64,000 nt of DNA from Rhabdornis inornatus (lineage: Eukaryota > Chordata > Aves > Passeriformes > Rhabdornithidae), in assembly GCA_013397075.1 (NCBI GenBank), contig VWZS01003937.1, positions 2,842,469-2,906,468 on the forward strand. The letters are read 5' to 3'. Positions within the stretch are counted from its first letter, which is position 1. Every line of letters begins with the position of its first letter. This document shows, in pieces, positions 36,501 to 49,260 of this stretch. The translations under genes and the position numbers were made by a program. Below the pieces are notes generated by a model, which made no database searches, was not told the DNA's origin, and saw only the letters and a list, made by a program, of their open reading frames with translations.

Positions 36501-39500
36501 AGAGTTGTTGCCTCATGCTGGTGATCTCCCAAGTTTACCATGGGTGCACTGCTCTGAAGAGAGCTACTAATCCCTTCAGCTGGCTGATGTAGAGTAGCAG
36601 ACAGAAACCCCGGAACTCCAAACAAGCTGGGGCCACCTGCCAAATTGCACAAAGTTGGTAGCTTGACACCTGGACCTGGAACAGTTTGTGCTTATACACA
36701 GCGTAAAGGCAAACTGCTTCTCGCAGGAACAAGTGTTCCAGTGGCTTCAGCGATGTCTTGTGACCAGGAAAGTGAGGAGAAATGGTCTCTAAGACAGCAT
36801 GAAAGAGAGTTTGAGTCGATCTTCCGAAGAAATTGGGATGCGGAAAAATGTGTTAAATCTAGAAAAGTAATTTCATGCAAATGTGACCTCTTTTGCATGA
36901 GATTACCAGTAATCAATTTTTAAAGGCCTTACAACTGTAAAAATAACTGTTTAGATTTCTGCATCTCCATCTGGAACATGGACTCCAAACCAGGCCTTCC
37001 TAACATGAATCAAATACAAACAACCAGAAAACAATTTCTCACAGTCACCCCCGCCTAAACATCTCAGTATTTTATCTAAGTGGAAGAGCTTTGGCAGCCT
37101 GGGATAAAGGATCTCTACTAGCACATCACAAACCTTAGTTGAAAAAAATATCTCTATTCTTGATCACAGAACACAGAAAGATGAACCTGAGTCTCCTTAA
37201 CTCAGCTATATAAAGAAGAATGGAAGACCACAGCTATTCTATTCCTCGGTTTTCCTGTATCTTTGGCTTTTGCTAAGTGTGCCCAGAAGCAAAACCCTTT
37301 TGGATCCAGAGGAAATAAACAACATATGAGGATGATATTTTTCTTCTGATCTTCACAGGTAGCTAAAATACCCCAAAGAAAAAAAGAAAAACATTATCCC
37401 CAAATACATTTAATTTTTTATTTGGCTGCACCAAAGTTCTGTAGATTGCGTAACTACATCCAGGTAGCAGAAGCCACCATTTAGGGTTGGTGACATCCTG
37501 ATTTCCATCAAATGTACTTTCCGTTCTTCAGAAGGAACATGCCAGGTTGATCAAACAGGCATAGGCAAGGATGGGTACAAGCTATGAAGTTTGATTACCT
37601 GTGCTGAGAAATTGTTCAAACAGTTCCTGGGATGTAACTAGGGGCAATCAGGAGCACACACAAGCCTGCAATCATTAGCAATACTCAGGTGGGATTTGGC
37701 CAGCCTGTTTTGGAAAGTATAGGAGTAGCTAGTCTAACCTACTTGCTCTCAGGGCCAAAGAATGGATCCAAGCTGTTTTTAAAATTTCAGTGCACATGTA
37801 ACCACAAAGGTTTTGCGAGTCCAGGGAAGAGGGGGATCCTCAAATCTCTGTCATCTAGATGTGTCAAAACGTTTCAAACCAGGCTGTGCCAATAGGCAAG
37901 GCTTTGGACAAAAAGGCTGAGTTATGCCTCCAAATTCTGTAAGCACAAAGCTAACCAAGAAATTGAAATCAGTAGAGTAAAAAGTGTATGAAAATTAAAA
38001 TTTCAGCTGTGAATTCCAACACATCTTAGGAAGGGATGTACTCAGGAAAACGGTTATGCATGTGTTCCTTGAAATCCATTTTTCCCCACACAGTTCTTGA
38101 TAGTTTTCAGCAACTGAGTGCTACAGGTATGACATAGGGATTAAAGGAAAAATTGTGTCAAATTAGTATTGTTCCAGAGAAAGAAATCCCAAACCTCTTC
38201 TAGTCTTGAGGGTGCAAAATTTTTGCAGAGGTCATCTTTTTGTGGCAATTCACTGAGGATCCTGTGAAACACAGTCTTTTTTTTATAGTCCTGAATATTT
38301 TCTGCAGGCATCTGCTCTCAAATTAAAACTCTGAGATGTAACCTCTCAGAGCTTTGCCAGGTAACAGGCACATTTCCCTTGGCACACATGACCACACACT
38401 TTTGCATTGTTCTGGCACTAAAATATATTGCTTTAGCTTGCAATATGAAGTAATCTTTCAATAGTCTTGTTTTATATCTTCAAGTTGAAAAGAATATTGC
38501 AACATTCAACTACAAAATTAAGCTGGATTTCTCAAGAGAAAAAGGCTGTTTTGTGTGGTTATTAATCCTTCCTGTTTCCACTCTGTCCAAAAATACCACA
38601 ATTTCTGTTTTGGTCACGGCATTTCAGCACTTCTTTCTCAGCCAAAATTTCAAAATACTCAAATGCAAGTAAAGGAAATAATCATGGGTAATCTCAAACT
38701 TGCATTCTCCCTTCCCTTCTACCCCTGCTTCAACTTTTTATACTGAAACTACACCTCTCCTACTCCCTTTTTTATTTGACAAAATAATGTTTTAGTTGCA
38801 AATTAAATTAGATCCAGTAGTTCTAAACTTTTATGCTTTTGAAGAGAGAAGATATTAAAAACTGTAATTATTTTTGTGAATTAAAATAAATCCTGTCTTG
38901 CATAAAAAAGCATTCTGGAAAACAAAAATTTAACAGAAATATTTTGATAGCTAATATTTAAGCTAATTCCACGAACATATGTATATGTATGATTAGCTCA
39001 AATCAGAAATACCTTTCCTACTGTAGAAAATCATTCAGTAGAGACATTTTCAGAAATCATTTTTAACAGTTATGATATTGTAGTGTCTAAGAGCCATAGA
39101 CAGGCATGAACAGCCAAGAACAGGGCAAATGCAAGGCTGGGATGTGCAATTGGATGATTCTTTTTCTCTTCAGCTGGACTTTAGCTTGTAGCAATTAAAA
39201 GCCTTCTAACTTTAAACTATCTAATTAAAGTCTTTCAGCCTTACAGTCTGGTACTTTTAAATGGTGTTATTAGGGGCTGAGCAGCTTCCAGGAATGCACT
39301 TTACAGTACCACGCTGACAAATTTGCTCTAGCTGTGTAGTGCTCTTGGTAGGCATGAAATGACTTTTTGTAAAATCTGTCAATTTTTTGCTCTGGTTTGG
39401 AAAAAATATTTCAGAAATAAAAAGGGTGACATACAGCTAAAGACAAACGTTTTCTTTCTTCATGATACGAAACTTTGTCTTATTTTATTGTCATTAATGA

Positions 39501-39532
39501 GAAAGGGATGTTAGATACCTGCTGAAACTGAA
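33562..39532. other. AT-rich noncoding DNA
   Basis: About 6 kb without any recognised gene or transposon. A 19-base palindrome (GCTTGGAAT-T-ATTCCAAGC) is at 35638-35656. Confidence 0.5.
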
Positions 39533-39558
39533 ATGGAGAGGAGAGGAGAGGAGAGGAG
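39533..39558 (+). repeat. (GGAGA)n pentanucleotide microsatellite
   Basis: About five perfect tandem copies of GGAGA/GAGAG. Confidence 0.85.
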
Positions 39559-40583
39559 CAATCTAACATGGACAAGGCGAAACAAACTGGGGTGCCATGT
39601 AAGTTAATAAAAAGCAGAAATTCAAACATTCTGCTTGCAGAAGGAGGGGATGGCAGAAGTGGGAGTCATCTGCCACCTGCATTGTCTCACTGTTCTCTTT
39701 GTAAGTTGCTGTCTCTGGGGAAGCTCAGCAAAGCAGGAAAAGGCTGTTTGGTCCCCTTCTGTTTCTCCAGAATAAGCTCAGTTCTCTTAAGAAAAAGTTT
39801 CTCAAAAGAGTGTAAGGTCTTAAAGGGTGTGGATTATAAACACATTGCACAGCTGGGTGACTTGCAGTCTGGCAGTAGTCAGGCTTGGAGTCTGATGGAC
39901 ATTGGACTTTCTGATCAGCCTTTCTGATCAGGTTAAGGTTGTGAGTTGTCTCCAAGATAGAAATGCTCTGTGTCTCTCTGACTGATGACATTTGTTAACC
40001 TCCTGGTTGTTATGTATCGGACTAGGCCTAAACTCCCAAAGCTGGAAAAAACACCCAAAATTTGCAAAACTTTAAAGTAGTAGCATCAGCAGCAAGAGAA
40101 TGAGATTCCAAAAATATTAAATTGAATGTCACAGTCTTACAACAATTGCAGGTGATATATCCATATGGCATAATGTGGAGGTCCCTCCCATTTTGGAGGG
40201 ACCAAAAGCAGCATTGGAAAGTAAGCAGTGTTAACTGTGGACATACCTGTTACCCATTGATTGTAATTACATGACAACACATTTATGTGCCTCACAAGCA
40301 AGTGAAGGCAATTAAGTCCCATAGATATACATAAAGCTACGTTTTTCCTGGTTTCTTAGAATTCAATTTTTCAAGCTATGTCATAAGCTATTAGCAGTAT
40401 TTTTTAAAAAACATGTAGTACATTTTATATCAGATGTCACAGCATAGGCTGGTATATGTGCTATTTCCCCAAACAAGCAGCATACCACCTCTCGTCTGCT
40501 AAAAGAGTCTTTTGGGAGTAACCAAGCATGGCATACCTGAATGTAAATGTAAGTTTGAATGATCTGGGTACATGTCCATCCAC
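39559..40583. other. Noncoding DNA
   Basis: Open frame 39568-39927 (119 codons) unrecognised. Two tandem 13-bp units (CTTTCTGATCAG) lie at 39907-39931, and a 9-bp hairpin (GGTCCCTCC, 6-base loop) at 40180-40203. Confidence 0.5.
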
Positions 40584-40664
40584 TTTAATTAAAAATATTT
40601 GAATTAATATTTTAATTCTATTAATTAATTATATAATTGAATTAATTAAATATTTTAATTAAAA
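40584..40664. repeat. 81-bp AT-only inverted repeat
   Basis: The left arm (40584-40607, TTTAATTAAAAATATTTGAA...) matches the reverse complement of the right arm (40641-40664) except for about two single-base insertions. The interior is also AT-rich and partly self-complementary. The whole 81 bases contain only two G and two C residues near the inner part of the arms and loop. It could extrude a cruciform and is a likely replication-slippage site. Confidence 0.8.
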
Positions 40665-43039
40665 CAGCTCAGATCTATCAAAGCCCAGACTAGATTTTAC
40701 AGCAAATGTTTAAGTGGTGAATTTTAGTTCCTGGATGTGGTAAAAATTAAGAGATTTTCTGTCAAAACTTCTGATATGTTCTGGGGTTTCTGTGCTGATA
40801 GATTTCAATTTTTAAATCGATAATCAATTGTTAAGGATGGACTCCACAAAGTGCTAGCTTCAGCAGGCTTCACCTAACTCCAGGTATGTACTTGGCACTA
40901 TGTTTTCATTTATACTATGGGCATATTGCTAGAGGCATGTCTCAAAATTAACATTATAGCTATGAGATGCTATTCAACCAGCATAGGAAATACTGTCATC
41001 TTGTCAGTCAGTTCAAACCTGCATTTTCCTTTAATCTTTGCAGCTGTCCACAATTCACAGAAACGGATTATCTCTGTTGTAAAAAATGCAGTATTGGTCT
41101 TTTGGATTAATCAGTAAATGATATGTGTGACATCTCCTGTTCCCAAAGCTGTAACCAACTCAGCAGTCTTTGGAAGTTCTTAGAGAACCAGTGCTCTTAT
41201 TCTATTGGTTTTAAAGTTCTCTGTGACTGAGAGGAGTATCTTTTGGGTGTGTAGTGTCTTATAAGAAGATTCGTGAGATGGAAGCCATAAAAATTGGAAG
41301 CCAAAAATCCTATGCAAGTTGTAACTGTCCATAAAAACACACTTTACATTAAGTAGAACATTGAACTGTGTATCAACGTGGTTTTGTTTCAATACTGGCA
41401 GTTTAAAAATTCCTCTATGTAAGTTTAGTTCATTTTAATGAAGAAAACATACTGTACAAATATAATTAGGACAGATTACAGGAAAAACTCAGAAAGTGAC
41501 TAATGTTTACGTCTGCAAAAGGTTAGAAAAAAACTACAAAACTGCAAGCTCACTTTTGTTTCCAAAGAACGTACTCCTCTACATGACTTTTTGTGGTGTA
41601 TTTAAATAAATGAGCTGCACTGTTTGTGGTTTCATGGGAGATGATGTTATTGTTCCTTCTTGTCTGGAAGATCTAACAGGTTGAGCACAAATACCATCAC
41701 TATTTATCCCTACAGTTATTTTTTCACAGGTAGGTATGGAGTTAGTTTCTGAAGGACCTCAGAAGTCAAATTCAGATTGATTGCTCACTCTGTATGAGAT
41801 TGTGCAAGATGTGTTAGTCACGTATCAATTATATGCTCAATGACTTGTGTCTTGGCTGGTTTTATTCCCTTCTCTGCAGGCCCATGTGAGAAACTGTAGG
41901 GAAAAAAATTTCCATGTTAATTAATTTATTTGAAAAGTAAAAGAGAATACCAAAAAGCAGGTAAGAATCTGTAGCAGAACTAATTGAAGAAAGGGGATGC
42001 CATATGGAGAAAAAACAGTGGAAATAAAAAGTTATTTCCATTTTACAGAGACTGAAATCCAGGCATTTCTTATTACATTATATTACATTATATAACAAGA
42101 TATGAAAGTTTAAGGACTATAAATGTATTTTAAATTTTTTTCCTCTATTTATTTCAGTTTTCTAAATGTATGAATAGGTTGGCCAGTTTCCCCTTAGTAT
42201 GCAGACACACTGTTTATATATTAACATTTTAGATGCTTGCACATTTTGTTTTTCCTTCTGCTATTTGCAATCATTGAAATATGACAAAACTGTCCAAAGA
42301 ATAATAATAGCTTTAAATATTCACTGTATGTGGGAGGACAATTTTTTAACATTTTGCTTCAGTCAAGTGACTTCTTAGCTATATTTTTGTAAAAGTAAAT
42401 GCTGAGATTTCAAGAACAAGACATGTTTACCTGTGTTTTAACCAACCTTCTAGTGACTGGAATCAGACACATTATTTTTAGAACTGTGCCAAGTACAGAA
42501 ATTCATTGAACAGAAGTAATAAGCTCCTTATTTCAGCTCAATACATTTATTCATGCACTTATAGAACATGACATCCTTTGCCCATAATCTTGCAATGTGA
42601 TCTATGCACCACCATGACTTGCAACTGGTCAAAGTCAGGGCTTTATGAGACTTTTGACACATCCATAAAATTCTGAGATGGATATTTTTGCTTTTAAATA
42701 TATGATTTTATAGGTGATACCTTTAAAATATTTTATGGTTTCTTTGTATCCGGCTACTGAGAAATTCCTCTGTCTTCTCAATATTCCCATTACATTTGGC
42801 ACCTGAAAGTTTGTCAGAAATTACTTCATATGGTTCCCCAGAAAAGCAATACAAATGGAAAACACTTTAACATTAGATCATCATCTCTGGATTTCCCTCT
42901 GAAAACCTAACCGCTCAGAGATGACTTCCTGCAAACAATTACATTTCTGTTGCTGCTCAATTAACTAGTTTTCTATTATGGTTTTCTTGTTTTGTTGCTG
43001 TTGTTGTATATTTCTTGGCTCAGTGTTTTGTTTGTTGTT
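40665..43039. other. AT-rich noncoding DNA
   Basis: Nothing named. Short direct repeats of TATTACAT at 42070-42094. Confidence 0.5.
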
Positions 43040-43260
43040 ATAAAGCGGAACCCATTAGCATGACAAACATTTCACAAAAGTTTGGCAATATTGTATGAAT
43101 TGTTGCATTTTAATCAATCAAAATATTATTACAGTTAAAATGCAAAGTCTTTTGTGAAAACACAATTTCCTGTAAAGGCTGTCTTAATTGACTTCTATTA
43201 CACCACTTTCTCCTAATCTTTATTAATGAACTCCTTCATCAGTTGTTTAGATAGCCAGAC
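43040..43260. promoter_or_regulatory. Candidate conserved noncoding (enhancer-like) stretch
   Basis: Non-repetitive AT-rich text with cores such as ATTAGCAT, TAATCAATCAAAAT (HOX/PBX-like), ATGCAAA (POU/octamer-like) and CTTAATTGA (homeodomain-like) within 220 bases. No coding potential. Based on texture only. Confidence 0.13.
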
Positions 43261-46200
43261 TAACGTTTAGGAAGGCAAGGATTATAACTGGCTCATTCTA
43301 TTTAGCTTTTATGAATATTGGCGTGACATTAGGATTCCTCTATTCTACTGGAACTTCCCCACTCTTTCCCAACTTACTGGAAAATTATATTTGCAATTTA
43401 AACAGACACTCAACAAGCTCTTTTTAAAATCTTGGATGCAAGTTAACCTTTATTCACTGGTTGAAATGTCAAGTTTTAGTAGTTTTTGTTTAGTATCTTC
43501 TGTCAAAGTGGAAACTATTTCATCAGACTAAGAGCTAATAGAAACTTGCCAAGAACAAATTCTGCCTAATTTATTTCACTCACACAGTAACTGAGCAGCT
43601 AATACAGTAATGGCATTGTATATTCTCCTTTTAATGAGGTTTTTGATCATCTTCTGAGGATCCTAAGGAAATCTTGCGTGGACTTTAAAGCGCATGAAAA
43701 ACCAAATACATATCAGTTCCAGACAGCTGTTACCAACAATCAGTGGTAGGACTTACCCAATGTCACGCCGCCCTGAATCTAGGTGTGCTCAATATTTTCA
43801 TGACTTCAGGTGGGAAGAGAGATCATGCCCATGAAATTTTACAGTTGGTTAGAGGCTAGAAGAGTAGGAAGAGAAATCAAAATTATCATAGCCAAGTGAA
43901 GAAATGATCTGAAAAAAAAGACTATGGCATCCAATAGTTACAAATTTAAGGTTTAACAAACACCCCCTAGTGTGTAGCCATGTTTTAGAAGCTCATCTAG
44001 GGATTTGATTGTGTCATTGTAGAACACAAGTCAGAAATGTTCAGATGTTGTGCAAAGGCTAACATTACAGTGGGATGTATAAACTAGACAAGACATAGGA
44101 AATAATCCTGCTCTTCTTAGTGCTGGCTGGAGTTCAGTTTTGAACAGCATGTTTCAAGAAAGATATGAGAATATTGAAGGGAATCCAAGCATGATTGACA
44201 AAAATGTTCAGCAGTATAGAAAACATGAGGATTTGTCTTGCCTAACAAAAAGTAGAATGAAGTAGGCGTAAGAGAAATGCTGAATTGTGTAAATATTTTT
44301 GCAAAGACGAAAGGATTAATTGTTCTCAGTGACCATGGTGGATTGGGCAAAAAACAGCGGGCTTAATCTGGAGCAGGAAGTAAAAATATTGGGAACAGTT
44401 AGATGGGAAACAACTTGGTATAAGCAAGTACAGTAGAACACTGGAATAGGAAGACAAATGGGACTGCAAAATTTTCAGTGCCGGAAGTCTGTAAAAACAC
44501 AGTAGAAAAAAAAATGGCATGAAAGAGGTAAGTATTTTGAAAGTCATGAAATGTACTAGATAGCATCTTAAAATCACATCAGATTGTTTTCCTATGATTT
44601 TTTCTATGATATATATAAAATATGAATAGAGCCTCTGTTTCCCCCTGTGTACTAAATAAAGAAAATCTTGACTTTTTCATTTTCCTGTTCTGTTCAACCA
44701 TTTTCTGACAACATGTCCTAAACTGTTTTATTTTCTTTATAAAACAGTTGACAAGTCTACCACTAACAAATAGAATAGGATTCACTCTGCAAGAATTTTA
44801 TTTATTCATCATAAGCTTCAGTTTATCCAATTGATTTTAAGTCCTATTTTCTGGTTTAAAATAATTTCTTCCAATTCACCTCATTTTAAAATAGTTAAAT
44901 ATGTTTAAAAGAACTGCTTTAATTTTCCCTGTTAAACATGCTGTTTTTCTAATCAATGAGGCTCTCTCTTTGGATTTTTGGGTTGCAGCTTCTTGACTAA
45001 CAACTGACAATATTCTTAAGTAATTCCCAACTATTGTTCATAATTTTCTACTTAAAGTTATTCCTATAAACTGATCTTGTTCAAGATTGCTTTGAGATTT
45101 TTTATATTGGTAATATAAAAACCTCATGTTGCACTAATTTGTATATTATTCTCTTTGTACCTATGAGATACTGCGTGCTTGGGTTAGCACAACTTTTAAG
45201 AGTACTGTGAGAATAATTTATTCCAATCTTTTTTCCAGCACTTTTATCTGAGGGTTGTTATGGGTGCTGGTGGAGCATTCCAAGAACACTTTATTGATAG
45301 CTGTATGAGAAATTTAATGTGGCTCAAACCAAAGATCTCCCCACTTCTTTTAATTATACTCACATTTAAATTACAATGCATTTTCACCACACACTACATA
45401 CTTGTCCTTAAAGCATTGGTATCACCAGAAAATACTATTTTTAAATTTTGTTGTTCAAGGGCTAAGAAACATTCCTATAGGTGTTAATTATTTCTTTTTG
45501 CGCATTTTGGCCAGCTCTGTAGCTATGCAATGCTGGACTTAAACCCCGGGGACTCAACACAAGGGGTATTACCCTGTCTGAGCCCTCAATGTCAGAAAGG
45601 CTGGGGAGGGGGGTTTGTAAACCTGATGGAACCCATGTACCTGGTGGTATGCTTCAGATCCCAGGAGTTTCTTAAATATATTATATTTCAGAGAACCAAA
45701 ACCAGGCAAGGGAAGAAAAGAGAAGGGATTAATTTGTTTAAAGTTCTCCCAGAAAGAGAAAAAAACCCTATAAACCAGAATGTCACTAAAGCCTGAGTGG
45801 CCTTATAAATTTATAGGTCTGATTGAATCTCTAGTGTGATGGAGAAAGATAAACACAAGAGGTATTCTTGATCTCTGGATTGTATCTTCCCAGCAAGATG
45901 CACAACTTTACCAAAATACTTTGCAACAAAGGGGCCACAAGAAGCTTAAGACCAATTTGAAGTCCAAAGATGAGAGAGAGAGTGTGCAGGTCTTGTCTGC
46001 ACATATGTATAAGTACCAGCTTAAACCCTGCATTCCTCCATCAGGAAAAGACTTCTGGAAAAAACAGTGACTGGTACACAACAGGATATGTGAATCAGTG
46101 TGTCAGTGTTTTTCTTTCTACCTCTGCTGATTTTGAAAAAATAGACCAGCTTCTTTCCTAACTATGTAAGAGACACTCCAATAATTTTCTAGATTTCAGT

Positions 46201-48054
46201 CTTTTGCAAGAAAACCCTCATAAATATCAGGTTTCATATCCTTATGTTTTCAAAACATAAGTGAATGTGTCCATTTCCTCCTTGGAATCACCCTGCAATG
46301 GGTTTTTACAGCTGACACGGTTTATTCCTACTCAGTCAGAAACCAAACAAAACCAAACCATGAACTTTTAATAAGTCTTTCTCTTGGTAATGTATTGCTA
46401 AGATCTGTAGAGGTGACTGACAATTCTAAGTGCTGAATTTATTGCATTGCCTTATAGCCTTGAACACTGGATTCTCAGCATTTTCTGAAAATTAGGTATG
46501 TGGAAATTGTCATAAATTAAACTCCCCCATATAAGTAGGTATTTGATAATGTACTGGTCCACTGTTGAAAGCATGGATATACATAAGTACATTCACACAT
46601 CCATTCATATCAATAAAATTCAGACCAATTATGATGATAAGGGAAAGCAGAAAAATTTTATAAACATTTATTTAGAGTGTTTTATAGAGAGCAACTGAGA
46701 ACTAACATATTGATCCATAAATTATGTTAGATAAACCAAGTTTAAAATGTCCCAATTAAATGTGTTTTTCAAAAATGTGTGCATTTTCATAGCATGGAGC
46801 ATCTTTAAGCTAAAGCTATTACCCTAAGTCTTTCTCTTAGACAGAGGAGAATATTGTAACTCAGCAATCCAGAAAAATAATGCTGGAGGTGATTCAGAGA
46901 GAGGAACGAAGCAATTAACTCTCTTTGCATGAAAAGGAAATGGAGATAAATGCATATTTCATCGAATCTGAGCATGAGATTTGAAGGAGTTATCCACTCT
47001 TTGCTAAAAAAATGAAACCTGCTCACTGAGTACTCTGGTTACTTGTATTTGTGTATCTCATGGATTCTGGAGGAGGTCTGCATTACTGTTGGTTCTTTCT
47101 GACTATTAAGGGAGTCCAATAATGGGAAATACCTTGAGCATCAGTGGATTTGTGACTGATACAGTATTCCTCTGGGCTGATGGAACAGTATAATATTCCT
47201 CTAGATATTTCCAAAGCAAATGAAGCGTAAGCAGACTCGTTGATATTCAAACCACTGACACAGGTTTGACACTAGCAAAAAAACCCTAAAAAAAAACACC
47301 AAAAAACTGTTTTGTTACCTCATTTCAAAGAAGAACCTACTGAATCAACAGGATTTGACAAACATGTTTACCTAACATAATCCTGCAAATACCGCATCCC
47401 ATGCTTCACCAAATCCCCTTATATCTTTATGTCTGCCCTGCAAGGAGCTTGCAGGCCAAGACAGTGGAGTAAAAAAAAAAAAATCTTCCCTGTGGTCTCT
47501 GGTTCCTGACCCCTCCACCCAGGCTGGCTGAGCTGCACAAGCCTTCTGAGGCTGTCATCACTGACACTGCTGAGATCTGCTGCTTATGCCTGGGTTTCAT
47601 GCTCCTCCAGATCATACTTGCCCTCACTTCCCCAGGTTTGTCATTCAGAGACTCAGTGCCTGGCAAACAGCATCTTTGGCAAGGGCATCCTCTCAAAACC
47701 AGAAACTGAGTCTTTATACCAGCACACCTCCTTTACAGCATGAAAGAGCTAAAGTGCAGAACGTATTTGTCTCATCACTGTAAACGTTTCCAGTAAGGAA
47801 CCAGTTTCTAGTTTTCCTACTCTTTCTAGGACTATCTAGTTTTTGTAGCCTTTTCCTGACTTCTCTGTTTCATGAAATCTGATGTGTAGCTTCTTTCCAA
47901 TTGCTTTCAGCTTTCCAGTCTACCTAAATTGGCTTGGCCATGCAGGTCTTTTTCCTTCACAGAGGAAAGGCTTTTGTTACAGAAAGGTATTTTGAATACA
48001 TACTTTATAGTTTTGACAAGAACAAACAAATAGAACCCCTGAAAATTTTTACTG
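43261..48054. other. AT-rich noncoding DNA
   Basis: No gene recognised. The 21-base palindrome CTTATGTTTT-C-AAAACATAAG is at 46241-46261. A slightly GC-richer bit lies at 47430-47700. Confidence 0.5.
46241..46261. repeat. Perfect 10-bp-arm palindrome
   Basis: CTTATGTTTT, a single C, then AAAACATAAG. Short; function unknown. Confidence 0.8.
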
Positions 48055-48091
48055 TTAATAATAATTACAATAATAATAATTATAATAATAA
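48055..48091 (+). repeat. Imperfect (TAA)n microsatellite
   Basis: TAA/ATA trinucleotides interrupted by a few C and T bases. Confidence 0.8.
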
Positions 48092-48949
48092 AAGCCCAGA
48101 GAAGCACATTGCTGATTTTATGGAAATTAATGATACGATATTATTTGAAAAATCAAGTCACTTTCATGTTTCCAAGCCACCAGTTTTAAGGATAATGCAT
48201 TATACACAAACTCTTTTACAGCTGTCTGGTTGAAGACACTGACCTGGATCACAGAGAAGAAAAATGGTTTGAACTGGCATGGGACACACACGGCAGCAAA
48301 TCTTGCACTCCTGCCTTCAGGAGAGAGGAGTGCATTTGAAGCAGATCATCACAACTTGATTTTATTTCTTGGTTTTCTGTAATGGAAATGGAAGCAAATG
48401 AAGACGGGAAAGAAAGGGAAAAAAAACGAACAAATTATTTTCTCCTGAGGTTAAGTAGCACTTTTCAATGACAATACTTTCAAATAGAATTTGTGAAATT
48501 TTTCCTTAAAATAAAATTATGGATAAAAAAAATTAAATCTGTGTCTCTATCCCATATACCTGGAAAGAATTGCTCCCATTTGAATATTTTTGGCCATATG
48601 TCCATTTTGGTTTTACAATCATAAACGCTGGGAATTCCATCACTTCTCTGAGTAGTCCATATTGCTAATAATAGTCTAATAGATTTCCTTGTTACAGTAA
48701 TCATCTTACCCCCACACCCCATACTCTCCACTTTTTAAAAAAAAAGTTGACACAACAAATACAAAGAGCCCTTATGGAGATACTCTCACTTGCAAATGCA
48801 TACATTAAAAAAACAGAGTCACTGAACAGAGGAAAATGAAGTGCTGCATTTTTGGCAGTGGTACAGAAAGACATAATTGCTTCACTGACTTTTGCGAAAA
48901 TAAGGAATTAATTTTTGCAAATAATCATAAAAACAGCTTTCTGTTCTGT
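48092..48949. other. AT-rich noncoding DNA
   Basis: Nothing recognised. Confidence 0.5.
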
Positions 48950-49260
48950 TCCAAGGTGTCCTGATCCAAATTTTTCTTTGCCACAGCTTTTTGTGGCAGG
49001 AGAACAAAGGATGTTAAATGCTTAATTACCAGCACAGTACACGTGACTGGTGGGTTGAGTTGGATAAATGAAGCTGCAATTATTTCACCACAGTGTGGCT
49101 GACTAAGATTGATACTTGGCCTTCACTCAATGGTTTTCATCATTCCACCAGAAATAAACAGAGCACAGACTAATTTCAATATATTTATGCATCAGTAACT
49201 TAAATGGCTTCTGGAAACTGTGAAATTTCTGCCATTGGTTATAAAAGACAGTACAGTTTT
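48950..49260. promoter_or_regulatory. Candidate conserved noncoding (enhancer-like) stretch
   Basis: Within 310 non-repetitive bases are AACAAAGG (SOX/TCF-like), CTTAATTACC (homeodomain-like), CACGTG (a perfect E-box, 49039-49044), GGATAA (GATA-like), GCAATTAT and ATTTATGCATCA (octamer-like). Motif diversity is higher than in neighbouring AT-rich DNA. Functional status is pure inference. Confidence 0.17.
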
